Notes: generated by a model from the letters alone, not told the origin. Counted from the first letter of the stretch, positions 1 through 9,889 are shown. The stretch: DNA of 32,354 nt from Parvularcula sp. BBD 1991-13 (GCA_001657385.1 LYSZ01000017.1:1-32354); one strand, 5' to 3'. A program made the numbers and translations.

Positions 1-3000
1 GGGCGGATTTTCCTGGGCGATCTTCGCAGCCTGCCGCTGCTGCCCGCGCTGCATGCGTCCGTGGCGCTCGAGCGGGCGGAACCGGGCGCGCCGGCGGGGC
101 CGTTGCGCGCGCGCGTGGAGGCGGCGGTGCGGGACGATCCTGAACTGGTGCTCGACCCGCGCCTGTTCGCTGCGCTCCAGAGGCGGTTCGCGCGCATCGG
201 GGCTGTCGACATCCGGCCCAAGCGAGGCGGCTACCGGAACGAACTCAACGCCTTCCGCTACGACGTCCTCATCCGCCTCGACAGCGAAACGGCGACGCCG
301 GCGCAATGGCGTGAATGGCGCCCGGACGTCGCGCCCGAAGACATCGCCCGCGAGGTGAAAGCCGGCGGCGCGGGCGAAGCGTTTGTGAGAGGCGTCGCCA
401 ACGCCAGGACGGAAAAGGCCGTCGCCGCGGCCGAGGCATTGAGTGAAATGGCTGAAACAGACGCGGTGGGCGCATTGCGCGAGGCGGTCAGCAGCGCGCA
501 AGCGAACGGTCTCGACCCGGAGCAATGGTGGGAGATGGGACGCCGCGAAGGGCTCCAGGTGGAGCTGAGCTGGGCGAGGGCCGCAGCCGACGGAAGCTAC
601 GATGTCGCGGTGCGCCGCGGCGCGGGCGACTTGCCGCTTTTGAAATGGACGGATGACGAAGACGCGCCCGAGACTTTGTCCGCCTGTGCGAGCGCGCCGT
701 TGCGGGCGGGCATCGCGGCTGAGACCGTATCGCGGCTGAAGGACGATCTCGGCGAGAAACTGCCCGAGTATATGCGCCCTTCCGCCTACGTCGTTCTGGA
801 AAAGATGCCGCTGACGCCGAATGGCAAGATCGACCGTAAGGCGCTCAGCGCGATAGAGGCCGCGACCGCACAGGACCGGCCCTATATTGCGCCGCGCACC
901 GCCGCGGAGGAAACCGTGGCCCGGGTGTTCGGCGAGGTGCTGCAACAAGACCGCATCAGCGTCGCCGACAATTTTTTCGACCTCGGCGGGCACTCTCTGC
1001 TGGCGACCCAGGCCGTCTCCAGAATTCGCGAAGCGTTCGATACGGATGTTTCGCTGCGTCTTCTGTTCGAGGCGCCGACCGCGGCGGCCCTCGCGCAACG
1101 TCTCGAGGGGTTGCGCGGCGAGGCGTCGAGATCGAAGCCTGCCCTGCGCGCCAGGCCGCCCGGCGAGGAAAACCCGCCATTGTCGTTCGCGCAGCAGCGG
1201 CTCTGGTTTCTCGATCTTCTCGAACCGAACAGCGCCGCCTACAACATGCCGGCGGCGGTGCGGCTCGAAGGCCGGCTTGACGTCGGCGCGCTGGAACGCG
1301 CCGTGACCGAAATCGTCCGGCGTCACGAGGTTTTGAGGACACGGTTCCGGGAGGTCGACGGACAGGCGGTTCAGGTGGTCCGCGCCCCCGAGCCGGCGGC
1401 CTTTCAGGTCGAAGACCTCACCGCCGCGCCCGCCGGCAAGCAGGAGGCCGTCCTGTCCGGCATTCTCAACGAAGAGGCCGGACGGCCGTTCAACCTGAGG
1501 GACGGGCCGCCGTTCAGGGTTCGTCTCCTGCGTCTGGCGCCGGAGACCCATGTGGTCCTGGCCACCATGCATCACATCGCCAGCGACGGCTGGTCGATGA
1601 CCATCTTCATTCAGGAGGTGAAAGACCTCTACGAGGCGTTCAGCAGCGGCCGGCCGTCGCCGCTTGCTGAGCCGACTGTTCAATATGCGGATTATGCGCT
1701 GTGGCAGCGCGAATGGTTGCAGGGGGAGGTGCTGGAGGAACAACTCGCCTATTGGCGCGCGCGGCTCGCCGGCATGGACGCGGCGCTCAACCTGCCGACC
1801 GACCGGCCGCGTCCGAGCGTTCCGAGTTTCAGGGGCGCGCGCCGGACATTTGAGCTGGACGCGGATTGCGTCGAGCGGTTGCAGGCGCTGGGCCGCCGTG
1901 AAGACGCAACATTGTACATGGTGTTGCTGGGCGCGTTGCAGGCGATGCTGGGCCGCTGGAGCGGCCAGGACGATGTTGCGGTCGGCTCGCCCATCGCCGG
2001 GCGTACGGACAAAGAGACCGAGGGGCTGATCGGATTTTTCACGAACACCCTGGTCCTGCGTTCGGATCTGTCGGGAGATCCCAGCTTCACGGCGTTGCTG
2101 GCCCGGGTGAAAGATGCGGCCCTCGGCGCCTATACGCACCAGGACATTCCGTTCGAAAAGCTGGTGGCGGAACTCCAGCCGGAACGGGACCTGTCGCGCC
2201 AGCCGCTTTTCCAGGTCATGTTCACGCTTCAGAATACGCCGTCGAGCGAATTGAAGCTCCCCGGGCTGACGCTGGCGCCCATCGCGAGCGAGAATACGAG
2301 CGCCAAGTTCGATCTGTCGATCGACTGTTTCGAAACCGAAGCCGGTTTGTGGGGCCGTGTGGAGTATGCGACGGATCTGTTCGACGCGAGCACCGTCGAC
2401 AGCCTGATCGAGAGCTATCGATGCGTGCTCGAAGCGGTGAGCGAGAATGCGCTGCAATCGCTGTCGCAGTTGCCGTTGATGAGGCCGGATCGGCGTCATG
2501 AACTGCTTGTCGAGTGGAACGACACTGCTCGCCCCGGCTCGACGAACCAATGTGTGCACGAGCTTTTTTCCGAACAGGCCGCGCGCACGCCGGACGCGGT
2601 CGCCGCCACATGTGGGGACGACCGTCTAACCTATCGTGAGTTGGACGAGCAGTCGAACCAGCTTGGCCACTATCTTCAGCGCCTCGGCGTGGGACCGGAA
2701 ACGGTGGTGGGGGTGTGCATGCCGCGTTCCCTGTCGATGGTGGTCGGACTGTTGGGAATTCTCAAGGCGGGCGGGGCTTACCTGCCGCTCGATCCGGGCC
2801 ATCCCGCCGAACGGCTCCTTTTCATGCTCCGCGATACGGGCGCGCCGGTCCTGTTGACTGACGATCGGTTCCGGGAACAGGCGTCGGCTTACGCGGGGCG
2901 CTGCGTCAGCGACCGGGACCGGGCGTCGATCGCCGCTCAGCCTGTCTCCGCGCCGCGAAGCGGGGCGCAGGCCGATAACCTCGCTTACGTCATTTACACA

Positions 3001-4446
3001 TCCGGATCGACGGGCGGGCCGAAAGGCGTGTTGCTGCCCCATGACGGCGTCGTCAATTACCTTCGCTTCGCCGCGGAAAGATACGCCGTCGCCGACGGCG
3101 CCGGCGCGCCGGTCAATACCTCGTTATCGTTCGATGCGACGGTTACAAGCCTGTGGGCGCCATTGATCAGCGGCGCCCGGATCGTTCTCCTGCCGGAGGG
3201 CGTGGAGGAGTTGCCTGCGCTGGCCGACGAACTCGCCGCCGGCAGGGGCTATTCGCTGGCCAAGCTGACGCCTGCGCATTTGAGCCTGCTTCAGCACGGC
3301 TACCCCCAAGCCGCCCGCGACGAGGCGGCGAACGCATTCGTCATCGGCGGCGAAGCCCTCGATGCGGCGCGCATCGCTTTCTGGCGCCGGCAATCGCCGG
3401 GGATCCGTCTCATCAATGAGTACGGGCCGACAGAGGCGACGGTGGGGTGTGCGATTTACGAGGCCCCCGCTGACGCCGACATGGCGGGCGCGGTCCCGAT
3501 CGGCCGACCGATTCACAACACGCGGCTTTACGTCCTGGACAAGCGTTGTCGGCCGGTTCCGGTCGGCGCGGTCGGAGAACTGTATATCGGCGGCGCCGGG
3601 CTGGCGCGAGGCTATCTTGGCCGCCCCGGGATGACGGCCGAGCGGTTTGTTCCGGACCCCTTCGCAGCGCCCGGCGGCAGGCTCTATCGAAGCGGCGACC
3701 GGGTGCGATACCTGCCGGACGGCAATCTGCAATTCTGCGGCCGCGTTGATCACCAGGTGAAGATCCGCGGTTTCCGCATAGAGCCGGGAGAAATAGAGGC
3801 GGCCATCGCCGCGCATTCGGCGGTGCGCGAAGCGGCGGTCGCCGTCCGAGAAACCGCGGGGGGCGATACGCTTCTGGCCGCGTATTTCACATCCGACGAT
3901 TCGGGGCTTTCACACGCGGCGTTGCGCGCGTTTTTGAAGCAACGGTTGCCGGACTATATGACGCCGACGTCTCTTGTCCGCCTGGACGCGATGCCGGTGA
4001 ACGCAAATGGCAAGATCGACCGCGCTCATCTCTCATCGCTGAGCGACGGGCGCGAAACGGCGGCGCATGACTATATCGCGCCGCAAAGTCCCGAGGAGGA
4101 GAAGCTTGCCGCCATCTGGGCCGATGTCCTGGAGATCGAACGGGTTGGCGCGCTCGATAACTTTTTCGATCTCGGGGGGCATTCCCTGCTGGCGATCCGG
4201 GTCATGTCGAGAGTGCGCGAGGCGTTCGGCCTCGACGTGCCGATCCGCTGCATTTTCGAGTGGCCGGATCTCGGCGGGTTCGCCGCCGCCGTCGTCCGGG
4301 AGGGCGTCGACCTCGGCGCGGCGCCGGACATCATCCGGGCCGAGACCGGGGAGGAGGAAACCCTGCTGTCGAAAATCGATGAGCTGTCGGATGCGGAAAT
4401 CGACACGCTGCTGGACGATCTGCTGGTGGAGGGCGACGAGCGATGA
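1..4446 (+). CDS. Non-ribosomal peptide synthetase, 5' truncated: (A-nMT)-PCP-C-A-PCP
   Basis: The frame is open from base 1, so the gene starts outside the window. Positions below count from the Met codon at 61. The first ~200 residues are the end of an N-methyltransferase domain of the kind inserted in adenylation domains (GDLRSLPLLPALHASV just before codon 61, then ELNAFRYDVLIRLD). The rest of that A domain follows with motif A10 NGKIDRKAL (~255-263), then a carrier domain with LGGHS (phosphopantetheine Ser312). Next comes a condensation domain (~373-810) with intact HHIASDG (504-510), and an adenylation domain with TSGSTGGPKG (~980), NEYGPTEAT (~1118) and GRVDHQVKIRGFRIEPGE. The second carrier domain has LGGHS at Ser1375. 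Read against the GrsA positions, the A-domain pocket is D-A-T-K-I-G-E-V-G-K, close to asparagine codes such as DLTKIGEVGK. The short acidic tail (LSDAEIDTLL) could be a docking element. The stop overlaps the next gene (ATGA), indicating co-translation. Family certain; substrate inferred. Confidence 0.95.
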   Translation, partial: GRIFLGDLRSLPLLPALHASVALERAEPGAPAGPLRARVEAAVRDDPELVLDPRLFAALQRRFARIGAVDIRPKRGGYRNELNAFRYDVLIRLDSETATPAQWREWRPDVAPEDIAREVKAGGAGEAFVRGVANARTEKAVAAAEALSEMAETDAVGALREAVSSAQANGLDPEQWWEMGRREGLQVELSWARAAADGSYDVAVRRGAGDLPLLKWTDDEDAPETLSACASAPLRAGIAAETVSRLKDDLGEKLPEYMRPSAYVVLEKMPLTPNGKIDRKALSAIEAATAQDRPYIAPRTAAEETVARVFGEVLQQDRISVADNFFDLGGHSLLATQAVSRIREAFDTDVSLRLLFEAPTAAALAQRLEGLRGEASRSKPALRARPPGEENPPLSFAQQRLWFLDLLEPNSAAYNMPAAVRLEGRLDVGALERAVTEIVRRHEVLRTRFREVDGQAVQVVRAPEPAAFQVEDLTAAPAGKQEAVLSGILNEEAGRPFNLRDGPPFRVRLLRLAPETHVVLATMHHIASDGWSMTIFIQEVKDLYEAFSSGRPSPLAEPTVQYADYALWQREWLQGEVLEEQLAYWRARLAGMDAALNLPTDRPRPSVPSFRGARRTFELDADCVERLQALGRREDATLYMVLLGALQAMLGRWSGQDDVAVGSPIAGRTDKETEGLIGFFTNTLVLRSDLSGDPSFTALLARVKDAALGAYTHQDIPFEKLVAELQPERDLSRQPLFQVMFTLQNTPSSELKLPGLTLAPIASENTSAKFDLSIDCFETEAGLWGRVEYATDLFDASTVDSLIESYRCVLEAVSENALQSLSQLPLMRPDRRHELLVEWNDTARPGSTNQCVHELFSEQAARTPDAVAATCGDDRLTYRELDEQSNQLGHYLQRLGVGPETVVGVCMPRSLSMVVGLLGILKAGGAYLPLDPGHPAERLLFMLRDTGAPVLLTDDRFREQASAYAGRCVSDRDRASIAAQPVSAPRSGAQADNLAYVIYTSGSTGGPKGVLLPHDGVVNYLRFAAERYAVADGAGAPVNTSLSFDATVTSLWAPLISGARIVLLPEGVEELPALADELAAGRGYSLAKLTPAHLSLLQHGYPQAARDEAANAFVIGGEALDAARIAFWRRQSPGIRLINEYGPTEATVGCAIYEAPADADMAGAVPIGRPIHNTRLYVLDKRCRPVPVGAVGELYIGGAGLARGYLGRPGMTAERFVPDPFAAPGGRLYRSGDRVRYLPDGNLQFCGRVDHQVKIRGFRIEPGEIEAAIAAHSAVREAAVAVRETAGGDTLLAAYFTSDDSGLSHAALRAFLKQRLPDYMTPTSLVRLDAMPVNANGKIDRAHLSSLSDGRETAAHDYIAPQSPEEEKLAAIWADVLEIERVGALDNFFDLGGHSLLAIRVMSRVREAFGLDVPIRCIFEWPDLGGFAAAVVREGVDLGAAPDIIRAETGEEETLLSKIDELSDAEIDTLLDDLLVEGDER

Positions 4447-7400
4447 ACACGGCGCAGCGCCGCGCGGCGAACCTTCCGCCTGAGGAGAAACGCGCATTGC
4501 TCGCGCGGCTGCTGCGGGAGAAGGCGGAACGGCCGCAGGCCCATCCAGTGTCTTTCGGCCAGCAGCGCCTGTGGTTTCTCGACCGCCTGGAACCCGGAAC
4601 CATCGGCTATGTCATGCCGGCCGCGCTTCGCCTCAAGGGCGCGCTGGACGTCGACGCCCTCAAGAAGAGTTTCGACGAGGTGGTGCGGCGCCATGCGGTT
4701 TTGCGAACGACCCTTTCCGACGTCGATGGCGAACCGCGCCAGTTCGTGCACCCCCCGGCGCCGGTCGAGCCAACGGAGCAGGATCTGAGCGCGCTCGAAG
4801 AGGATGCGCGCGAGCGCGCCGCTATGGATATCGTCATGGAGGCGGTGCGCCGCCCTTTCGACCTAGAACAGGGGCCGTTATGCCGGATGGTCCTGTTGCG
4901 CCTCGCCGACAAGGACCACATCATCCTGATCAATCTTCACCACATTGTCACCGACGGCTGGTCGACGGCGATCCTGGTTCGCGAACTCGCCGCGCTTTAC
5001 AAGGCGGCCCTGGACGGCCGGTCGTCGCCGCTGCCGGAACTGCCTATTCAATATACGGATTATGCGCGCTGGCAGCGGACGTGGCTGGAAGGAGACGGCT
5101 TCAAGGCGGAGATCGACTATTGGCGCAAGCAGCTCGGCGGCCAGTTGCCGAAACTGGAGTTGCAGACCGACTACCCTCGGCCTGCGCAGCAGGATTATCG
5201 CGGCGCCGGCTGCGCCCGCCTTATCGATCGGCGAATGACGGAAGCGCTCTCCCGCCTCAGCCGGTCGGAGGGCGCAACGCTTTTCATGACGCTTCTCGCG
5301 GCTTTTAAAACGCTGCTCTATCGTCATACCGGCCAGGAGGACTTGGTTCTGGGAACGGCGGTGTCGGGCCGGCAGCGGGCGGAGACCGAGCCCCTCATCG
5401 GGTTTTTTGTCAATACGCTCGTTCTGCGTACGGACATATCAGGCGGACCGACATTTATTGACGTCCTGCGGCGCGTCAAGACGGTGTCGCTTGGCGCGCT
5501 GGCGAACCAGTCCGCGCCTTTCGAAAAACTGGTTGAGGAACTGAAACCGGAACGCAGCGCGGGGAAAAACCCGCTGTTTGAAATCCTGTTCAATTACGGG
5601 AACATGCCCCGTGCGACGGCGAGCCTGGAGGGGCTTTCACTCAGTTTGATCGAACTCGCCGACGCGCAGGCCAAACACGCTGTTACGCTCTATGCCGACG
5701 AAATGGACGACCGGGTCGCCCTCTCGCTGGTCTATCAGCGCGCGTTGTTTTCCGTTGAACGGATGGAAGCTGTGCTGGCGCAGTATGTGTACCTCCTTGA
5801 ACAGATCGTCGAGGCGCCGGATACGTCGATCGACGAGTATTCGCTGTGCGCGCCTGAAACGCGCGATCTGTTGCCGGACCCATGCGCGCCGATGACCGCG
5901 CCGCCGGTTGAGCCGGTCACGGACATGGTCAGGCGCTGGGCCGTCCACACGCCCGAGGCGCCGGCGGTCGATCAACTGGGGCGCGCGCTTTCATACGGGC
6001 GGCTCCAGGAGCTTGCGGATCGGATTTCGCGGCGATTGGCCGGCGAAGGGCTTCGCCCCGGCGACGCGGTGGCCGTGCTCGGCCCGCGCAGCGTCGGCCT
6101 GATCGCCGGCATCATCGCGGTGATGCAGAGCGGCGGCGTTCTGTTGCTGATCGACCGTACTCATCCGGAAAAGCGCCGCAGGCAATTGCTGGCCGAAGGC
6201 GGCGCGCGTCAGATCCTCGACGTGCGTGAAAACGACCGGGCGGAAGTCGATCCGGGCGACCTCGCTCCCCTGCCGGTGATCGGTATCGACGCCGCCGACG
6301 GCTCGCCCCTCGGCGAAACCGATCCCGATGCGCCTCTTCCGGCATTCAGGCCAGGTACTGACGATCCGGCGTATATATGTTTTACATCGGGCTCCACCGG
6401 CGTTCCCAAGGGGGTTCTCGGAACCCATCGCGGTCTTTCGCATTTCATCGCATGGGAGCGCGACGCCTTCGCCGTCGGCCCCGCCGACCGCGTGGCGCAA
6501 CTGTCCAGGCTGTCCTTCGACGTGGCGATGCGGGATATCTTTCTGCCGCTTGCGAGCGGGGCGACCTTGTGTCTTCCCCCCGACCAGACGCGTTTCGATA
6601 CGAGTCAGATCCTTGACTGGCTGGAGGCGCAGTCGATTTCCCTTGTCCATATCGTGCCGGCCGTCGCGGCGGCCAGCCTCGCGAGCCTTTCGCCCGACGT
6701 CAGGCTGCGGCGTTTGCGCTGGGCCCTGTTCGCCGGGGAAGCGCTTACCGACCAACTGGTGCGCCGATGGCGCGGCGCTTTCCCCGAGAGCGGCGATATC
6801 GCTAATCTTTACGGGCCGACGGAGACCACGCTGGCGAAATTCTGGCATCCCGTTCCCGACCCGCCCTGGACGGGCGTTCAGCCGGTCGGTCGTCCGCTTC
6901 CGGGCGCGCAGGGGCTGGTCGTGAACAAGGCCGGCCGGCCATGCGGCCTGTGCGAGCCGGGCGAAATCGTCATCCGCACGCCGTATCGCAGTCTCGGTTA
7001 CATCAACGCCGACGATGCGGCGAGCGGCAAGTTCATCGTCAATCCGTATCGCGACGATCACGAAGATATCCTGTACTATACCGGCGATCGCGGCGCGTAC
7101 CGGGCCGACGGCCTGCTTGAAGTGCGCGGCCGTCTCGACCACCAGGTCAAGATCCGCGGCGTGCGCATCGAGCTGGGCGAGATTCAGTCGGTCGTCGCCG
7201 CGCATCCGGACGTCGACGCATGCGTGGCTGCGGTGAAAGGCGAGCCTGACGACGATCCGCGGCTGGTCGCCTACATCACCGCCAAACCGGGACGCTCATT
7301 GTCCGTTGCGAGCCTCCGCGCGCTGGTCCGCCGCGAGCTGCCGAAACATCATCACCCCTCTCATTTCGTTCCGCTGGAGAAAATGCCGCTTTTGCCGAAT

Positions 7401-8507
7401 GGCAAGATTGACAGGAAAGCATTGCCGGCGCCAGGCACAGACCGTCCTGATACGGAGAACCCGTATGTGGCGCCGCGCAACGATATGGAGCGGACGCTTT
7501 GCCGGATCTGGGAGGACGTCCTGAAAGTCAGCCCGATCGGCGTTCACGACGATTTCTTCGACCTGGGCGGCCACTCCCTGCTGGCCGTGCGGCTGATGGC
7601 GCAGATTAAAAAGGCTACCGGCGTATCCCTGCCGCTGGCGACGCTTTTCGAGGACGGCGCGGTTGAAAAGCTCGCCCCGCGGCTCATGGATCCGTCTGAC
7701 CGGGCTTCCGGGGCGCTCGTCGCCATTCAGCCGGCAGGGCGCGAACGGCCGCTGTTTTTCGTCCACCCCGCAGGCGGCAATGTATTGTGCTATGCCGGCC
7801 TGGCAGATCGTATGGGTACGGACAGGCCGTTTTACGGTTTGCAATCGTCCGGATTCGATTCGGAAAGGCCGCCGCCTGACCGAATCGAGGAGATGGCCGC
7901 CCAGTATCTTGAAGCGGTCGTCGGGGCGCAGCCTTCCGGGCCTTATCTGCTGGGCGGCTGGTCGATGGGCGCGATCGTGGCGTATGAAATGGCGCAACAG
8001 CTTGTCCGCCGTGGGCAGGAGGTTGCGTTTCTTGCGCTCCTCGACCATATGCCGCCGGCGCCGGGCGACGCCGGGGAAACCCTGGACGAAGTGTCCGTGA
8101 TGCGGCGGTTTCTCGACGGCGCGGTCGAGGCTGACGCCGCGTCTTTCGAAAGTATGAGCGCCGAGCAAAGGATTGCATTTTTCCTGCGTCACGCGAAGCG
8201 GCTCAACCTCATCCCTCCGAGCGTCGGGGAAGCCGAGGTTCGATCGTACCTCAAGGTATACACGGCGAACGTTCAGGCGGTCCGTCGCTATTCAGCCCGA
8301 CCTTATCCGGGGCGCGTAACGCTGTTGAGAACGAAGTTTGATCTTCCCGGGACGGATGAAACGCTGGGATGGGGCGCGCTTGCCCGCGGCGGCGTGGACG
8401 TATTCGAAGTTCCCGGCGCCCATCATGAAATGGTTTCCGAGCCCCATGTTTCGGTCCTCGCGCAATTGCTGAAGGACTGCCTGGCGAGGGTGGAGGGCGC
8501 CGGATAG
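4443..8507 (+). CDS. Non-ribosomal peptide synthetase termination module: C-A-PCP-TE
   Basis: 1354 residues, starting at the ATG that overlaps the stop of the upstream synthetase. Domain order is condensation (~35-465; SFGQQRLWFLDRLEP, HHIVTDG at 166-172), adenylation (~485-995; FTSGSTGVPKG ~647, NLYGPTETT ~787, GRLDHQVKIRG ~896, NGKIDRKAL ~986), carrier (LGGHS, Ser1045) and a type I thioesterase (~1105-1350). The thioesterase has GWSMG (Ser1174), Asp1201 in LLDHMPP and His1327 in PGAHHEM as a plausible catalytic triad. It would load the last amino acid, join it to the chain from the upstream module and release the peptide by hydrolysis or cyclisation. The pocket reads approximately D-V-R-H-F-G-L-L-A-K, which I do not recognise, so the last residue stays unassigned. 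There is no epimerase or reductase domain. Release by the TE makes this the final module of the line. Confidence 0.95.
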   Translation: MNTAQRRAANLPPEEKRALLARLLREKAERPQAHPVSFGQQRLWFLDRLEPGTIGYVMPAALRLKGALDVDALKKSFDEVVRRHAVLRTTLSDVDGEPRQFVHPPAPVEPTEQDLSALEEDARERAAMDIVMEAVRRPFDLEQGPLCRMVLLRLADKDHIILINLHHIVTDGWSTAILVRELAALYKAALDGRSSPLPELPIQYTDYARWQRTWLEGDGFKAEIDYWRKQLGGQLPKLELQTDYPRPAQQDYRGAGCARLIDRRMTEALSRLSRSEGATLFMTLLAAFKTLLYRHTGQEDLVLGTAVSGRQRAETEPLIGFFVNTLVLRTDISGGPTFIDVLRRVKTVSLGALANQSAPFEKLVEELKPERSAGKNPLFEILFNYGNMPRATASLEGLSLSLIELADAQAKHAVTLYADEMDDRVALSLVYQRALFSVERMEAVLAQYVYLLEQIVEAPDTSIDEYSLCAPETRDLLPDPCAPMTAPPVEPVTDMVRRWAVHTPEAPAVDQLGRALSYGRLQELADRISRRLAGEGLRPGDAVAVLGPRSVGLIAGIIAVMQSGGVLLLIDRTHPEKRRRQLLAEGGARQILDVRENDRAEVDPGDLAPLPVIGIDAADGSPLGETDPDAPLPAFRPGTDDPAYICFTSGSTGVPKGVLGTHRGLSHFIAWERDAFAVGPADRVAQLSRLSFDVAMRDIFLPLASGATLCLPPDQTRFDTSQILDWLEAQSISLVHIVPAVAAASLASLSPDVRLRRLRWALFAGEALTDQLVRRWRGAFPESGDIANLYGPTETTLAKFWHPVPDPPWTGVQPVGRPLPGAQGLVVNKAGRPCGLCEPGEIVIRTPYRSLGYINADDAASGKFIVNPYRDDHEDILYYTGDRGAYRADGLLEVRGRLDHQVKIRGVRIELGEIQSVVAAHPDVDACVAAVKGEPDDDPRLVAYITAKPGRSLSVASLRALVRRELPKHHHPSHFVPLEKMPLLPNGKIDRKALPAPGTDRPDTENPYVAPRNDMERTLCRIWEDVLKVSPIGVHDDFFDLGGHSLLAVRLMAQIKKATGVSLPLATLFEDGAVEKLAPRLMDPSDRASGALVAIQPAGRERPLFFVHPAGGNVLCYAGLADRMGTDRPFYGLQSSGFDSERPPPDRIEEMAAQYLEAVVGAQPSGPYLLGGWSMGAIVAYEMAQQLVRRGQEVAFLALLDHMPPAPGDAGETLDEVSVMRRFLDGAVEADAASFESMSAEQRIAFFLRHAKRLNLIPPSVGEAEVRSYLKVYTANVQAVRRYSARPYPGRVTLLRTKFDLPGTDETLGWGALARGGVDVFEVPGAHHEMVSEPHVSVLAQLLKDCLARVEGAG

Positions 8508-8515
8508 CGGCGCCC
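8495..8515 (+). terminator. Hairpin across the NRPS stop codon
   Basis: A perfect 7-bp inverted repeat (GGGCGCC / GGCGCCC, 7-nt loop) spans the TAG stop of the last synthetase gene. No T tract follows, so it is at best a weak or factor-assisted terminator or an mRNA-protecting stem. Confidence 0.35.
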
Positions 8516-8965
8516 CTGGTCGGCGTCCCGTTCGGTTTATCGATTCGGGAAGGCGAGCCCTGGCGCTGTCTCGTGGACCGTCGCGCGTCGAACGTGATGG
8601 TCGTCTGAGAGAAGTAATCTCGGCCTTCTTCGGCTCTCAAGTATCGCTCGGTAAGAACCGGTTTCGATAATACCGACGCGACGGAAAGCGTGGCGAAGAC
8701 CTATCTTCGCCGGGCGTTTCTTAGAGGGTAAACTTTTGGCCGGCGGTTTGGTTTTTTGCATGTCGGCGCTGTCGGACAGGCGAACCAGAAAAAGGATATG
8801 AGCTAATGTTCCTAACGCAGGGTATTGAGACGTGGGCGAGGCGTCTCTTGCTGGTCGCCGAGGAAGGCCGCATGTTCGCGCGTTTTCTGTACCCGGATGA
8901 AGCGCAGCTTGTGGAACGGCGCGACGGGCGCGAGTAATGCAAACGCCAAGCCGTTCGGCATCGGG

Positions 8966-9001
8966 CGTTCGACGATGCGTTCGACGATGTGTTTGACGAT
9001 A
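8966..9001. repeat. Three tandem 12-bp units
   Basis: CGTTCGACGATG occurs twice without a gap (8966-8977, 8978-8989), followed by a diverged third copy TGTTTGACGATA. It lies outside any gene I support, 48 bases past the hupE stop. Function unknown; it may be slippage-derived. Confidence 0.6.
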
Positions 9002-9012
9002 ACAGGCGATTT

Positions 9013-9028
9013 GCGGGGGAGGCCCCGC
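9013..9028 (-). terminator. GC hairpin downstream of hupE
   Basis: GCGGGG and CCCCGC pair perfectly around a 4-nt loop, ending about 20 bases past the hupE stop on the minus strand. The run after the stem is not T-rich (AAATCG), so intrinsic termination is uncertain. Confidence 0.35.
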
Positions 9029-9048
9029 CACGAAGGGCCTGGAGCCGC

Positions 9049-9609
9049 TTATTCCGGCGCGCCCGTCCCGCGCGCGCCGCCAAGCCCCAGCGCGCGCGCG
9101 CCAGCGAAGGCCGCGACTTGCAGCGCCGCGGTCGCGGCGACCATGCCCGCCGCGAACCATAGCGATCCGCCCGCGGGCGCTTCAAGGCCGTGGGCGACGC
9201 CGTGCGCCGCGCCGAAAACCGCAAAAAGCGCGGGCGCCGGCCGCGCGAATGTCCGCGGCGCGACAAGCATGGCGATCATGCCCAGCAGCGAAAGGACGAT
9301 GACGACCTCGACAAACCCGACGGGAGCGGCGAAGCGTCCGATCACGAAGCCGGCCAGCATCATGGCGGTGAAGAGAAAAGGGGCTGCCAGCCTGGCGCCG
9401 CGTGGCTGGCGCGCGGCGAATGCGCCCGTCATGGCGATGACCAGAAGGTGATCCCACCCGGTGATCGGGTGAAAAAAGCCGGCCGACAGCGGCGACAAAA
9501 GCGAGGACGCGTGGGCGTCGCCGCCATGCGCCGCCGCCGAGGTCGTGAAAAGCAGGGCCGCAAAGGCGAGCGTTGCGGCAAGCCGCTGTCCAGATGAAAG
9601 ATGAGTCAT
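9049..9609 (-). CDS. hupE: HupE/UreJ family nickel-permease-like membrane protein
   Basis: 186 residues. A cleavable signal-like N-terminus (LAATLAFAALLFTTSAAAHGG) leads to His right after the predicted cleavage site. The family signature HPITGWDHLLVI follows at ~48-59, then about five further hydrophobic helices and a second His-containing segment (GAAHGVAHGLEAP). HupE/UreJ proteins are membrane proteins encoded with nickel enzymes; rhizobial HupE has been shown to take up Ni2+, which fits its place beside a [NiFe] hydrogenase. The ATG has a good ribosome binding site (GGAAAGGA) upstream. The gene is divergent from hupS, with a ~480-base control region between them, so it may be co-regulated but cannot share the transcript. 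The metal specificity is inferred from the family and context. Confidence 0.9.
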   Translation of the reverse strand: MTHLSSGQRLAATLAFAALLFTTSAAAHGGDAHASSLLSPLSAGFFHPITGWDHLLVIAMTGAFAARQPRGARLAAPFLFTAMMLAGFVIGRFAAPVGFVEVVIVLSLLGMIAMLVAPRTFARPAPALFAVFGAAHGVAHGLEAPAGGSLWFAAGMVAATAALQVAAFAGARALGLGGARGTGAPE

Positions 9610-9889
9610 CGGTTTCCTTTCCGGGGTTGTCTCCAGGCTGATCGTTCAACGACGCAAAAAAAGAATGCCTCGGAAGTATCGTACCGGACGGTCATCGACG
9701 CCCGCAAGCCTTCGAAGCGTTCCAGAAATCCTTTCATGCGGCGTTCCAGGCGTGCGGCGTTGCTTTCGGCGGCGCTGCACCCTGTCTTTCTAAGGGACGC
9801 TGCGACACCGCCAGCATTCCGGCGCGCCGCAACGGCCCGGCTCGCTTTCCCATCGTCATACGCCTTTAGTCGAATTGCGCGCCGGTAAT

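Larger units (their letters stand above)
8516..9048. other. Gap without a recognisable gene between NRPS and hupE
   Basis: About 530 bases. Open frames on both strands overlap each other and give Arg-rich, low-complexity translations without recognisable motifs or ribosome binding sites. The only structures I see are a 12-bp tandem repeat (8966-9001) and a GC hairpin (9013-9028) near the end of hupE. This marks the boundary between the peptide synthetase genes and the hydrogenase locus. Confidence 0.5.

Noticed and set aside
61-63. ATG at 61 as the start of the first NRPS gene
   Set aside because: The same frame is open to base 1 and the bases before 61 encode the conserved GDLRSLPLL part of the methyltransferase domain.
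5991-7205. Open frame of 404 codons on the minus strand inside the NRPS
   Set aside because: Opposite the core of an intact adenylation domain; no recognisable protein.
8537-9160. Minus-strand open frame of 207 codons between the NRPS and hupE
   Set aside because: Runs into hupE on the same strand in another frame; Arg-rich, no ribosome site, no motif.
9606-9737. 43-codon minus-strand frame ending in an ATGA overlap with hupE
   Set aside because: No ribosome site and no recognisable sequence; the overlap may be chance.
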